Shown here one piece after another: positions 1-5,608 of a DNA stretch of 10,457 bases. Location of the stretch: assembly GCA_900545835.1 (NCBI GenBank), contig URBB01000076.1, positions 1 through 10,457 of the forward strand. The letters run 5' to 3'. Below the pieces are notes generated by a model that searched no databases, was not told the origin of the DNA, and worked only from the letters and a program-made list of their open reading frames with translations. Both the position numbers and the translations under genes were made by a program. Position 1 is the stretch's first letter; each line of letters starts with the position of its first letter. This DNA is from an uncultured Collinsella sp. Lineage in GTDB: Bacteria > Actinomycetota > Coriobacteriia > Coriobacteriales > Coriobacteriaceae.

Positions 1-28
1 GGCAGCGTCAGATGTGTATAAGAGACAG
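1..28 (+). other. Nextera (Tn5) adapter remnant, not genomic
   Basis: The first 28 bases match the 3' part of the Illumina Nextera read-1 transposase adapter, lacking only its first five bases. They end in the 19-bp Tn5 mosaic end agatgtgtataagagacag. Genomic sequence starts at base 29. Read on the minus strand, the adapter adds the false residues LSLIHI and a stop to the gene that runs into it. Confidence 0.98.
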
Positions 29-496
29 GCGGTCGGCCGCAACGCTCACCTTAAAGGCTGAGCCAAGATCGACACCAGACGTGACCACGCGGGCCTCGTC
101 GGTGTTCTGCTTGATCGAAAACAATGCCATGCCACGACCGTGAACGCCCCAACGGTCCATCTTCATGCTCTCGAGCTTTGAGGTAACGCGAGCATCGAAG
201 ATTCGCTCTTGCATATCCTGCGGAACGCCCGAACCGTTATCCAGAAAGACAAGCGTGCGGACGCCATCTTCCTTGGTCGTGGCGAGATAGACCTTGTCGG
301 CGCCGGCATCGCGAGCATTACGGAGCATTTCGATGACGATATCCTCGACATGCTGAATGTCGTGCTTTGCCTGGCGCCGCTCGGCCTCCGAAACGCGGAG
401 GCGGACATACCCCTCGCCAAGGTTCTCCTCGACGCGAAGGTTGCCCTCCCCCGACATCGACGCGATAAATGAGATGAGCTCGTTCGCGTCGCTCAT
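29..496 (-). CDS. GHKL-fold ATPase, MutL-like motifs, 3' end missing
   Basis: Partial gene: 156 genuine residues, then cut by the adapter. An ATP-binding GHKL domain begins about residue 45. The N box is E56-x3-N60 followed by DAGA (62-65). The G1 box is DNGSG (86-90). TSK (105-107) and a glycine loop GVHGRGMALFSI (117-128) form the ATP lid. The set DAGA / DNGSG / TSK / GxxGRGxAL is closer to the MutL arrangement than to sensor kinases, and no histidine phosphoacceptor or sensor domain precedes it. The ATG lies one base after the rny stop (TAATATG) with no clear Shine-Dalgarno, so translation is probably coupled to rny. It may bind ATP and act with or near RNase Y, but that is inference from position only. 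Its C-terminal part, which would define the function, is outside the window. I recall similar 'ATP-binding protein' genes beside rny in Coriobacteriia; this was not searched. Confidence 0.85.
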
Positions 497-497
497 A

Positions 498-2048
498 TTA
501 TTTAGCGATATCGACAGCGCGGCTCTCGCGAATCACGACGACGCGCACCTGACCGGGATACTCCATCTCTTCCTCGATCTGATGGGCGATATCGTGAGCC
601 AGAACCGTGGACTGGGCATCGGAGATCTTGTCCGGCTGAACCATGACATGGACCTCGCGACCAGCCTGCATGGCATAGGTACGCTCGACGCCGTCATGGG
701 AGTTGGCGATCTCCTCGAGCTTCTCAAGGCGCTTGATGTAGTTCTCGGCAGACTCGCGACGGGCACCGGGGCGAGAGGCTGAGACAGCATCGGCGGCCTG
801 CACCAGGACATCGAGCACCGTGTTGGGGTCGACATCGGCATGGTGAGCCTCGATAGCGTGGACGATAACGGGCTTCTCGCCATAACGGCGGGCAAGCTCG
901 GCGCCGATGACGGCATGCGGACCCTCGACGTCGTGGTCGATTGCCTTGCCCAGGTCGTGCAGCAGACCGGCGCGCTTGGCGGTCACAACGTCCAGGCCAA
1001 GCTCGGAAGCCATCACGCCGCAGAGATCAGAGACCTCGAGGGAGTGCTGAAGCACGTTCTGACCAAACGAGGTACGGTAGCGCAAGGCACCAAGGGTCTT
1101 GACGATCTCGGGGTGCAGGTCGTGGATGCCGGTATCGAAGGCAGCCTGCTCGCCAGCCTCGCGCACGCGCTGCTGAACCAGGTCGGCAGCCTTGTGATAC
1201 ATCTCCTCGATGCGGGCAGGGTGAATGCGGCCGTCGGCGATGAGGTTCTCGAGGGCGACACGGGCAGTCTCACGACGGACCGGGTCGAAGCTCGAAAGAA
1301 CGACGGTCTCGGGCGTGTCGTCGATCACGAGGTTGACGCCGGAAACCTGCTCGAAGGTGCGGATGTTGCGACCCTCGCGACCGATAATACGGCCCTTGAG
1401 GTCATCAGAGGGAATGTGCACGGAGGTAACGGTGACCTCGGCAGTGTGGTCGGCAGCGCAGCGCTGAATCGCCAGGGACAGAATCTCCTGGGCGGTCTTG
1501 TGGCACTCGGCGCGAACCTGCTGCTCGGACTCGCGAATGATCGTGGCGGCCTCGTGGGTGACCTCGCCGCGAACCTTATCGAGGAGCTCCTTGTGGGCAT
1601 CCTCGCGGGTAAGGTCGGCGATACGCTCGAGCTCGGAGGTCTGCTTTGCGCAGAGCTCCTCGAGCTCACGGGAGCGCTTCTCGACCTGACCGGCCTGACT
1701 GGACAGCTGATGCTCGCGCTTGTCGAGAGCGTCGTTGCGGCGATCAAGGGATTCCTCGCGCTGCATCACGCGGTTCTCGAGCGTACGAATCTCGCTCTTA
1801 CGCTGCTTGTCCTCGGCCTCGGCGGCCTGCTTGTTCTTGATGATCTCCTCTTTAGCCTCGAGCAGAGCCTCTTTTTTGAGGGTCTCGGCCTGACGCTTTG
1901 CATCGCCGATCAGGGACTCAGCCTGTGCGTGTGCCGACTGGATCTTTTCGTCGGCCTCATGAAGACTACCCTGCTTGGCGGTGCGCATGTAGGCAATGGC
2001 GGCGATGGCACCTAAAACGATGCCAACGAGCGCTGCGATGATAGGCAT
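498..2048 (-). CDS. rny: Ribonuclease Y (RNase Y)
   Basis: 516 residues, the usual size for RNase Y, the membrane-bound endoribonuclease that starts mRNA decay in many Gram-positives. Order of parts: an N-terminal membrane helix (residues 2-21), a long charged coiled coil (about 28-195), a KH RNA-binding domain with GRIIGREGRN (219-228), and an HD metal-dependent phosphohydrolase domain. Candidate metal ligands in the HD domain are H335, H364-D365 (LLHDLGKA) and the HH of EAHHAD (401-402). The chosen start is the ATG at 2048. A GTG two codons earlier (2054) keeps the frame, but it overlaps the Shine-Dalgarno AAGGAG (2059-2054), which sits five bases before the ATG. The gene has its own promoter and a long leader, and is followed after one base by the ATPase gene. 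All key motifs look intact. Confidence 0.97.
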   Translation of the reverse strand: MPIIAALVGIVLGAIAAIAYMRTAKQGSLHEADEKIQSAHAQAESLIGDAKRQAETLKKEALLEAKEEIIKNKQAAEAEDKQRKSEIRTLENRVMQREESLDRRNDALDKREHQLSSQAGQVEKRSRELEELCAKQTSELERIADLTREDAHKELLDKVRGEVTHEAATIIRESEQQVRAECHKTAQEILSLAIQRCAADHTAEVTVTSVHIPSDDLKGRIIGREGRNIRTFEQVSGVNLVIDDTPETVVLSSFDPVRRETARVALENLIADGRIHPARIEEMYHKAADLVQQRVREAGEQAAFDTGIHDLHPEIVKTLGALRYRTSFGQNVLQHSLEVSDLCGVMASELGLDVVTAKRAGLLHDLGKAIDHDVEGPHAVIGAELARRYGEKPVIVHAIEAHHADVDPNTVLDVLVQAADAVSASRPGARRESAENYIKRLEKLEEIANSHDGVERTYAMQAGREVHVMVQPDKISDAQSTVLAHDIAHQIEEEMEYPGQVRVVVIRESRAVDIAK

Positions 2049-2053
2049 GCTCA

Positions 2054-2059
2054 CTCCTT
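2054..2059 (-). promoter_or_regulatory. Ribosome binding site of rny (decides start)
   Basis: AAGGAG on the minus strand, five bases before the ATG at 2048. Its last base is the G of the alternative GTG start at 2054, which rules that codon out as the initiator. The annotated protein should therefore start MPIIAAL. Confidence 0.85.
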
Positions 2060-2083
2060 TTTATGGATTCGTTACACAACAAA

Positions 2084-2109
2084 GCGAACCGTCCTTACGA
2101 ACGGCTCGC
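2084..2109 (-). other. Stem-loop in the rny leader
   Basis: Arms 2084-2092 (gcgaaccgt) and 2101-2109 (acggctcgc) pair over nine bases with one G-U, leaving an 8-base loop. On the rny transcript the stem is followed by UUUGUUGUG, and the rny Shine-Dalgarno lies 24 bases downstream of the stem. It could be a 5' UTR structure that stabilises or controls rny mRNA, an attenuator, or a weak terminator for upstream readthrough. The U-run is interrupted, so a strong terminator is unlikely. Confidence 0.5.
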
Positions 2110-2170
2110 GACATTTGAGTAATATGGGCGCAGCTTATGCGGGTCGGATACAGATAAACATATAAACAAA

Positions 2171-2185
2171 CTCATCACAGATGAG
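2171..2185 (-). other. Short perfect hairpin in the rny leader
   Basis: CTCAT-5 bases-ATGAG is a perfect 5-bp inverted repeat. On the minus strand it is followed by TTTGTTTATATGTTT. The stem is AT-rich and short, so it is at best a weak terminator or a minor leader structure. Confidence 0.25.
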
Positions 2186-2214
2186 CACATATCACAAAGC
2201 AAATGACAGTGTTT

Positions 2215-2243
2215 ATCGTACGTTGAACCACAACAACTGTCAA
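2215..2243 (-). promoter_or_regulatory. Probable sigma-A type promoter of rny
   Basis: A perfect -35 TTGACA (2243-2238), a 17-base spacer and a -10 TACGAT (2220-2215, four of six matches) read towards rny. Transcription would begin near 2208, giving a leader of about 160 nt. The site lies in the 257-bp gap after recX, so rny can be expressed apart from the SOS-controlled recA-recX unit. Confidence 0.65.
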
Positions 2244-2248
2244 ATAAA

Positions 2249-2291
2249 TGGCCCCAGTACGGCGGCTAAAACGCGGTGAACGGCAGGGCCA
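2249..2291 (-). terminator. Possible terminator after recX
   Basis: Arms TGGCCC (2291-2286) and GGGCCA (2254-2249) form a 6-bp GC-rich stem starting 15 bases past the recX stop, followed by TTTATTTG. The loop is large (about 31 bases), which weakens the call. The T-rich tail runs straight into the -35 box of the rny promoter. Confidence 0.35.
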
Positions 2292-2305
2292 CAAAACGCA
2301 TACGC

Positions 2306-2998
2306 CTAAACCGCACATTCCTCGCGTTCGGCATCGAGACGTGCCTTAACGGCTTCGGCGGCGATGTGATACGAGAAGCCCTTGCCCATCAAAAACCGAA
2401 CCAGTTTTTCGAATCCGCGCGTCTCTGGAACACGCCGCTTGGCGAGCAGGGCTGACGCACGCGCCGAATCGTCTTCGACGGCAAAATAATCCTCGGGATA
2501 ACCGGGAATGTCATCGAGCACAACATGACGTCGCTTGAGCTCGGTCTCGATTTTGCGCTGTCCCCAACCGCGCCGCTTGCGTTCCTCGATAAAGTACGAG
2601 CAAAAGCGGTTCTCGTCTAAAAAGCGATACTCGGTGGCGCGCTCGACGGCGAAATCGATCGCGGGCTGGTGAAAGCCGTAGCGAGCCAGCTTGTCACGGA
2701 CCTCACCCGTCGTATGGTCGCGGCGCGATAACATCTCGGTCACCATGGTAAGTGCACATTTACGCTCAATGAGCTGCACCGCCTCACGGAAGTTGTCCCA
2801 ATCACAGGGAAGATCGGGGCGGTTTTTGACATACAGCCGCGCGACCCGCACGGGAATCCAAATGGACCGCTCAAAACCGCCCTCAAGCTCACAATCGATA
2901 TGTGCGCAAGGCTTTTTGGACGCATACCCGCTCGAGAACGAGGAGGCCGCCTTCTTATCGGGAAAGACGACCGTGGCCTCGGTCACCGTATACGACAT
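2306..2998 (-). CDS. recX: Regulatory protein RecX
   Basis: 230 residues. RecX binds RecA filaments and limits their recombinase and co-protease activity. The all-helical three-helix repeats are visible: first repeat about 84-110 (LSRRDHTTGEVRDKL), second about 116-158 with YRFLDENRF and RRGWGQRKIETEL, third about 175-222 ending FSYHIAAEAV. The first ~75 residues are an extra N-terminal part rich in beta-type sequence; such extensions occur in some RecX proteins. The gene follows recA by 11 bases, the usual recA-recX pairing, and should share its LexA-controlled promoter. No clear Shine-Dalgarno precedes the ATG, so initiation may depend on ribosomes finishing recA, which would keep RecX levels below RecA. 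Confidence 0.93.
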   Translation of the reverse strand: MSYTVTEATVVFPDKKAASSFSSGYASKKPCAHIDCELEGGFERSIWIPVRVARLYVKNRPDLPCDWDNFREAVQLIERKCALTMVTEMLSRRDHTTGEVRDKLARYGFHQPAIDFAVERATEYRFLDENRFCSYFIEERKRRGWGQRKIETELKRRHVVLDDIPGYPEDYFAVEDDSARASALLAKRRVPETRGFEKLVRFLMGKGFSYHIAAEAVKARLDAEREECAV

Positions 2999-3009
2999 GA
3001 GCGTAACCG

Positions 3010-4158
3010 CTACTCGTCGTCATCATCGAGCATGGCGGAACCATCGATGGCGTAAAGCTCGTCAAACTCCTCAGGCGCAGGCTGATCGGTCAGCTCGACC
3101 TCGGACGGAGCATCGTCATCAAACTCAAGTCCACAGGCAAGGCGGACCTTATGCTCAATCTCGTCGGCACAATCGGGGTGTTCGCGCAGGAACGCCTTGG
3201 CGGCCTCGCGACCGTTGCCGAGCTTATCCTCGCCATAGGCAAACCAGGAGCCCATCTTCTTGCAAATGCCGCACTCGACAGCCATGTCCAGAATCGAGCC
3301 CTCCTTAGAGATGCCCGTACCGTACATGATGTCGAACTCAGCAGAACGGAACGGAGCTGCCACCTTGTTCTTAACGACCTTGGCGCGCACGCGGTTACCG
3401 ATAACCTCGTCCTTAAGCTTAATGCTGTCGATGCGGCGAATGTCGATACGCACCGAAGAGAAGAACTTAAGGGCACGGCCGCCCGTCGTAGTCTCGGGGT
3501 TGCCGAACATGACGCCGATCTTCTCACGCAGCTGGTTAATGAAGATGCACGTCGTGTTGGACTTGGACAGCGAGCCGGCGAGCTTGCGGAGCGCCTGGCT
3601 CATCAGGCGAGCCTGAAGACCGACCGTAGTGTCGCCGATTTCTCCCTCGATCTCGGCACGCGGGGTCAGCGCGGCGACGGAGTCGACGACGATAGCATCG
3701 ATGGCGCCGGAACGCACGAGCATGTCAACAATCTCGAGCGCCTGCTCACCCGTATCGGGCTGGGAAATCAGTACCTCGTCGATATCCACGCCGATGCGCG
3801 CGGCATACGTGGGATCAAGCGCGTGCTCGGCATCGATAAATGCCACAACGCCACCCATTGCCTGGGCCTCGGCCAGGATCTCGAGCGAAAGCGTCGTCTT
3901 ACCGGAGGACTCAGGACCGTAAATCTCGACGATACGTCCGCGCGGCACACCGCCGATACCCAGAGCGGCATCGAGTGCCAGAGCGCCCGTAGGGATGGCC
4001 TCGACCTCGAGCTCGGGACCACCGTCGCCGTACCTCATGATGGAACCCTGGCCGAATTTCTTCTCGATCTCGGCCTTGGTGGTGGCGATCATCTCATCGC
4101 GCTCTTTACCCGTCGTGCGAGCATGAACGGTACGTACGGGACCTGAATTCTTGGCCAT
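3010..4158 (-). CDS. recA: Recombinase RecA
   Basis: 382 residues, within the bacterial range. RecA polymerises on single-stranded DNA, drives strand exchange and triggers LexA self-cleavage in the SOS response. Seen: Walker A GPESSGKTT (81-89), Walker B IVVDS (156-160) leading into VAALTPRAEIEGE (161-173), the L1/L2 DNA-binding loops including NQLREKIGVMFGNPETTTGG (208-227), and an acidic C-terminal tail ending in DDDDE that tempers DNA binding. The start is the ATG at 4158, preceded at seven bases by AGGAGG (4171-4166). A frame-keeping TTG at 4179 lies upstream of this Shine-Dalgarno, within the short leader, and is rejected. recX follows after 11 bases. Its own promoter with an embedded LexA box shows SOS control. 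Confidence 0.99.
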   Translation of the reverse strand: MAKNSGPVRTVHARTTGKERDEMIATTKAEIEKKFGQGSIMRYGDGGPELEVEAIPTGALALDAALGIGGVPRGRIVEIYGPESSGKTTLSLEILAEAQAMGGVVAFIDAEHALDPTYAARIGVDIDEVLISQPDTGEQALEIVDMLVRSGAIDAIVVDSVAALTPRAEIEGEIGDTTVGLQARLMSQALRKLAGSLSKSNTTCIFINQLREKIGVMFGNPETTTGGRALKFFSSVRIDIRRIDSIKLKDEVIGNRVRAKVVKNKVAAPFRSAEFDIMYGTGISKEGSILDMAVECGICKKMGSWFAYGEDKLGNGREAAKAFLREHPDCADEIEHKVRLACGLEFDDDAPSEVELTDQPAPEEFDELYAIDGSAMLDDDDE

Positions 4159-4165
4159 GAATAGC

Positions 4166-4171
4166 CCTCCT
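4166..4171 (-). promoter_or_regulatory. Ribosome binding site of recA (decides start)
   Basis: AGGAGG, within the longer AAGAGGAGGG, lies seven bases before the ATG at 4158. It is among the strongest Shine-Dalgarno sequences in the window and fits high RecA expression. It excludes the upstream TTG at 4179. Confidence 0.92.
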
Positions 4172-4188
4172 CTTAACAACCTGCATCG

Positions 4189-4217
4189 ATAATAAACGAA
4201 CGGCTGTTCGTGGTCAA
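4189..4217 (-). promoter_or_regulatory. recA promoter
   Basis: -35 TTGACC (4217-4212, five of six), a 17-base spacer and -10 TATTAT (4194-4189, five of six) read towards recA. Transcription would start near 4182, giving a leader of about 24 nt that holds just the Shine-Dalgarno. The spacer is almost wholly occupied by the LexA box, so repressor and RNA polymerase binding should exclude each other. Confidence 0.85.
4197..4210. promoter_or_regulatory. LexA operator (SOS box)
   Basis: CGAACGGCTGTTCG has perfect outer arms, CGAAC-N4-GTTCG, the Gram-positive (Bacillus/actinobacterial) LexA consensus. It lies inside the spacer of the recA promoter. LexA would hold recA-recX down until DNA damage lets RecA filaments trigger its cleavage. 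lexA itself is not in the window. Confidence 0.92.
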
Positions 4218-4249
4218 CCGTTCAGGCCAATCATATGCAGGCGGTCTTT

Positions 4250-4309
4250 CCAAAACCCAACCAAACGCCGACCAAACACTGACCAAATGCTTGACCACAA
4301 AGGACCAAA
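4250..4309. repeat. Helically phased CCAAA direct repeats upstream of recA
   Basis: Six short elements on the + strand begin at 4250, 4261, 4272, 4283, 4295 and 4305. Five read CCAAA and the one at 4295 reads CCACA. The spacings are 11, 11, 11, 12 and 10, a mean of exactly 11 bases, close to one helical turn. The last four are extended to GACCAAA or GACCACA. They lie about 70-125 bp upstream of the predicted recA start site, so they face the recA promoter. They could be an array of binding sites for a regulator or a phased A-tract region that bends DNA. Confidence 0.6.
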
Positions 4310-4384
4310 TATGAACAAGGCAGGCAAAAATACATCTACAACCAGCACAAACGCCAAATGAGCCTAAGGTCCCTATCTCCACAA

Positions 4385-4408
4385 TTAAGGGGCTCGGAGG
4401 CCCCTTAA
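4385..4408 (-). terminator. Terminator of the ftsK-pncC operon
   Basis: A perfect 9-bp inverted repeat, TTAAGGGGC (4385-4393) and GCCCCTTAA (4400-4408), with a 6-base loop starts seven bases after the pncC stop. The GC-rich core flanked by A and T is typical of an intrinsic terminator, although the tail TTAATTGT on the minus strand is not a clean T-run. It separates the upstream operon from the recA promoter. Confidence 0.75.
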
Positions 4409-4415
4409 AACACGT

Positions 4416-4946
4416 CTATTCCATAGAGTTGAGCACAAGGGCAATGCGACCCAATGCCTCCGTGACCGCATGGGCACGAACACACGAACGGTCACCCTCA
4501 TAGTGGCAGCGCACAGAGTCCACGACCGGCACGCCCCCATCGGCGGAACGATGCGCCCAGCCAATATAGAAAGTGCCCGCCGGATCGTCCTCAGTACCAC
4601 CGCCGGGGCCGGCATAACCCGTTGCGCTCACTGCAATATCGCTCTGGTACAGCTCCAGCGAACCCGACGCCATCTCGCGCGCAGTCTGATGCGACACCGC
4701 AGTGTAGCGGTCGAGCGTCTCCTGCTCAACACCCAGCACGCGATGCTTAATCTCATCGCAGTAGGTCACCGCACCGCCACGCAGCACCGCCGAGGCACCA
4801 GGGATATCGGCGATCGTCGAGGCGATCATGCCAGCTGTCAGAGATTCAGCCGTCGAAACCGTCACACCACGAAAGCTTGCACGCTCGACAATATCGCGTG
4901 CGAGCTCTTCGTTATGCGCGGCAATCTGCTCAAATGATTCCGTCAT
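4416..4946 (-). CDS. pncC: Nicotinamide-nucleotide amidase, CinA C-terminal type
   Basis: 176 residues, a stand-alone CinA C-terminal domain that lacks the N-terminal MoCF-like part of full CinA. Family members deamidate nicotinamide mononucleotide to nicotinate mononucleotide, recycling the NMN released by DNA ligase into NAD. Family motifs are clear: TAESLTAG (32-39), GGAVTYCDEIKHRVLGV (57-73) with a probable catalytic Lys67, and SATGYAGPGGG (107-117) followed by PAGTFYIG (122-129). The ATG lies 12 bases after the pgsA stop with only a modest Shine-Dalgarno (GGTAGG), so it belongs to the same operon. cinA-type genes sit next to recA in many Gram-positives, sometimes co-transcribed. Here a hairpin and a LexA-controlled promoter separate them. 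Confidence 0.93.
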   Translation of the reverse strand: MTESFEQIAAHNEELARDIVERASFRGVTVSTAESLTAGMIASTIADIPGASAVLRGGAVTYCDEIKHRVLGVEQETLDRYTAVSHQTAREMASGSLELYQSDIAVSATGYAGPGGGTEDDPAGTFYIGWAHRSADGGVPVVDSVRCHYEGDRSCVRAHAVTEALGRIALVLNSME

Positions 4947-4958
4947 GCCTACCAGGAC

Positions 4959-5597
4959 CTAGACGGAAAAGACTATCTTGCGGCAGTTCCAGAAGTACTG
5001 GGCGCCCGAGATAACGGTCAAGACAACGGCAACGGCATACAGGAAGCGCGACACCGAGTAGATGCCGAGCGTCAGCGCCACCGGGCCAAGGTGCAAGCCG
5101 GCCATCGCAAAAACGCACAGGTAACCGCAGATGGAGACCATCGTGGTTGCCGTCTTGTACTTGCCGAGCTTATCGGCCGCAACGACCACGCCGGCCGCAC
5201 TCGCAACCATGCGTAGGGCGCTCACCAGCAGCTCGCGGAACAGGATAATGAACACGGACCACACGGTCACCGCGTCAAAATCCAAAAACAGCAGCAGGGC
5301 CGAGAACACCAGCAGCTTATCGGCGATAGGATCCAAGAACTTACCGAAGTCGGTGATCTCGTTGCGCGAGCGCGCCAGATAACCGTCGACCTTATCGGTG
5401 CACGACAGGATCACATACAGAATGAAGGCAGCGGCGGCGAGCGGGCCGTCAAAGGTGCTCCAATCCGTACCGGCAACACTCGTGTGAGACAGAGCCGAGA
5501 CGATCATGAACACCGGGATAAAGACGATGCGAACGCACGTCACGATGTTGGCGGGCGTCCAGACACTCGTCAGTTCCTTATTGCTCTCGTTTGCCAC
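4959..5597 (-). CDS. pgsA: CDP-diacylglycerol-glycerol-3-phosphate 3-phosphatidyltransferase
   Basis: 212 residues, a polytopic membrane enzyme that joins CDP-diacylglycerol and glycerol-3-phosphate to give phosphatidylglycerol phosphate, the committed step to phosphatidylglycerol and cardiolipin. The CDP-alcohol phosphatidyltransferase signature D-x2-DG-x2-AR-x8-G-x3-D-x3-D is complete: D68, D71, G72, A75, R76, G85, D89, D93. Hydrophobic helices are seen around 17-36, 51-66, 94-106, 110-125, 130-141, 150-168 and 180-198. The start is GTG at 5597, supported by AGGAG (5608-5604) six bases upstream, which overlaps the rimO stop codon (TAGGAG). The related family members pgsA2 or cardiolipin synthase cannot be fully excluded, but the syntenic position between rodZ-like and cinA genes is that of pgsA. 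Confidence 0.93.
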   Translation of the reverse strand: MANESNKELTSVWTPANIVTCVRIVFIPVFMIVSALSHTSVAGTDWSTFDGPLAAAAFILYVILSCTDKVDGYLARSRNEITDFGKFLDPIADKLLVFSALLLFLDFDAVTVWSVFIILFRELLVSALRMVASAAGVVVAADKLGKYKTATTMVSICGYLCVFAMAGLHLGPVALTLGIYSVSRFLYAVAVVLTVISGAQYFWNCRKIVFSV

Positions 5598-5603
5598 GAC
5601 GCT

Positions 5604-5608
5604 CTCCT
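5604..5608 (-). promoter_or_regulatory. Ribosome binding site of pgsA inside the rimO stop
   Basis: AGGAG shares bases with the TAG stop of rimO (TAGGAG) and lies six bases before the GTG of pgsA. It supports the non-ATG start and suggests that translation of the two genes is linked. Confidence 0.8.

Noticed and set aside
840..2015. A 391-codon open frame on the + strand antisense to rny
   Set aside because: It is leucine/glycine/valine-rich nonsense typical of the reverse complement of coiled-coil coding sequence; RNase Y on the other strand explains the conservation.
2049..2054. GTG at 2054 as the start of rny
   Set aside because: It overlaps the Shine-Dalgarno AAGGAG; the ATG at 2048 has proper spacing.
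3151..4146. A 331-codon open frame antisense to recA
   Set aside because: It mirrors recA codons, with no independent start signal or family likeness.
4159..4179. TTG at 4179 as the start of recA
   Set aside because: The strong AGGAGG lies downstream of it and points to the ATG at 4158; the extra residues LRGGLF-type are translated ribosome binding site.
4250..4309. CRISPR-like array
   Set aside because: Repeats are only 5-7 bases with 4-6-base gaps, far too short for CRISPR repeats and spacers, and no cas genes are present.
4173..4382. A 69-codon frame with a GTG start upstream of recA
   Set aside because: It runs through the recA promoter, the LexA box and the phased repeats, and has no ribosome binding site; the predicted transcription start lies near its end.
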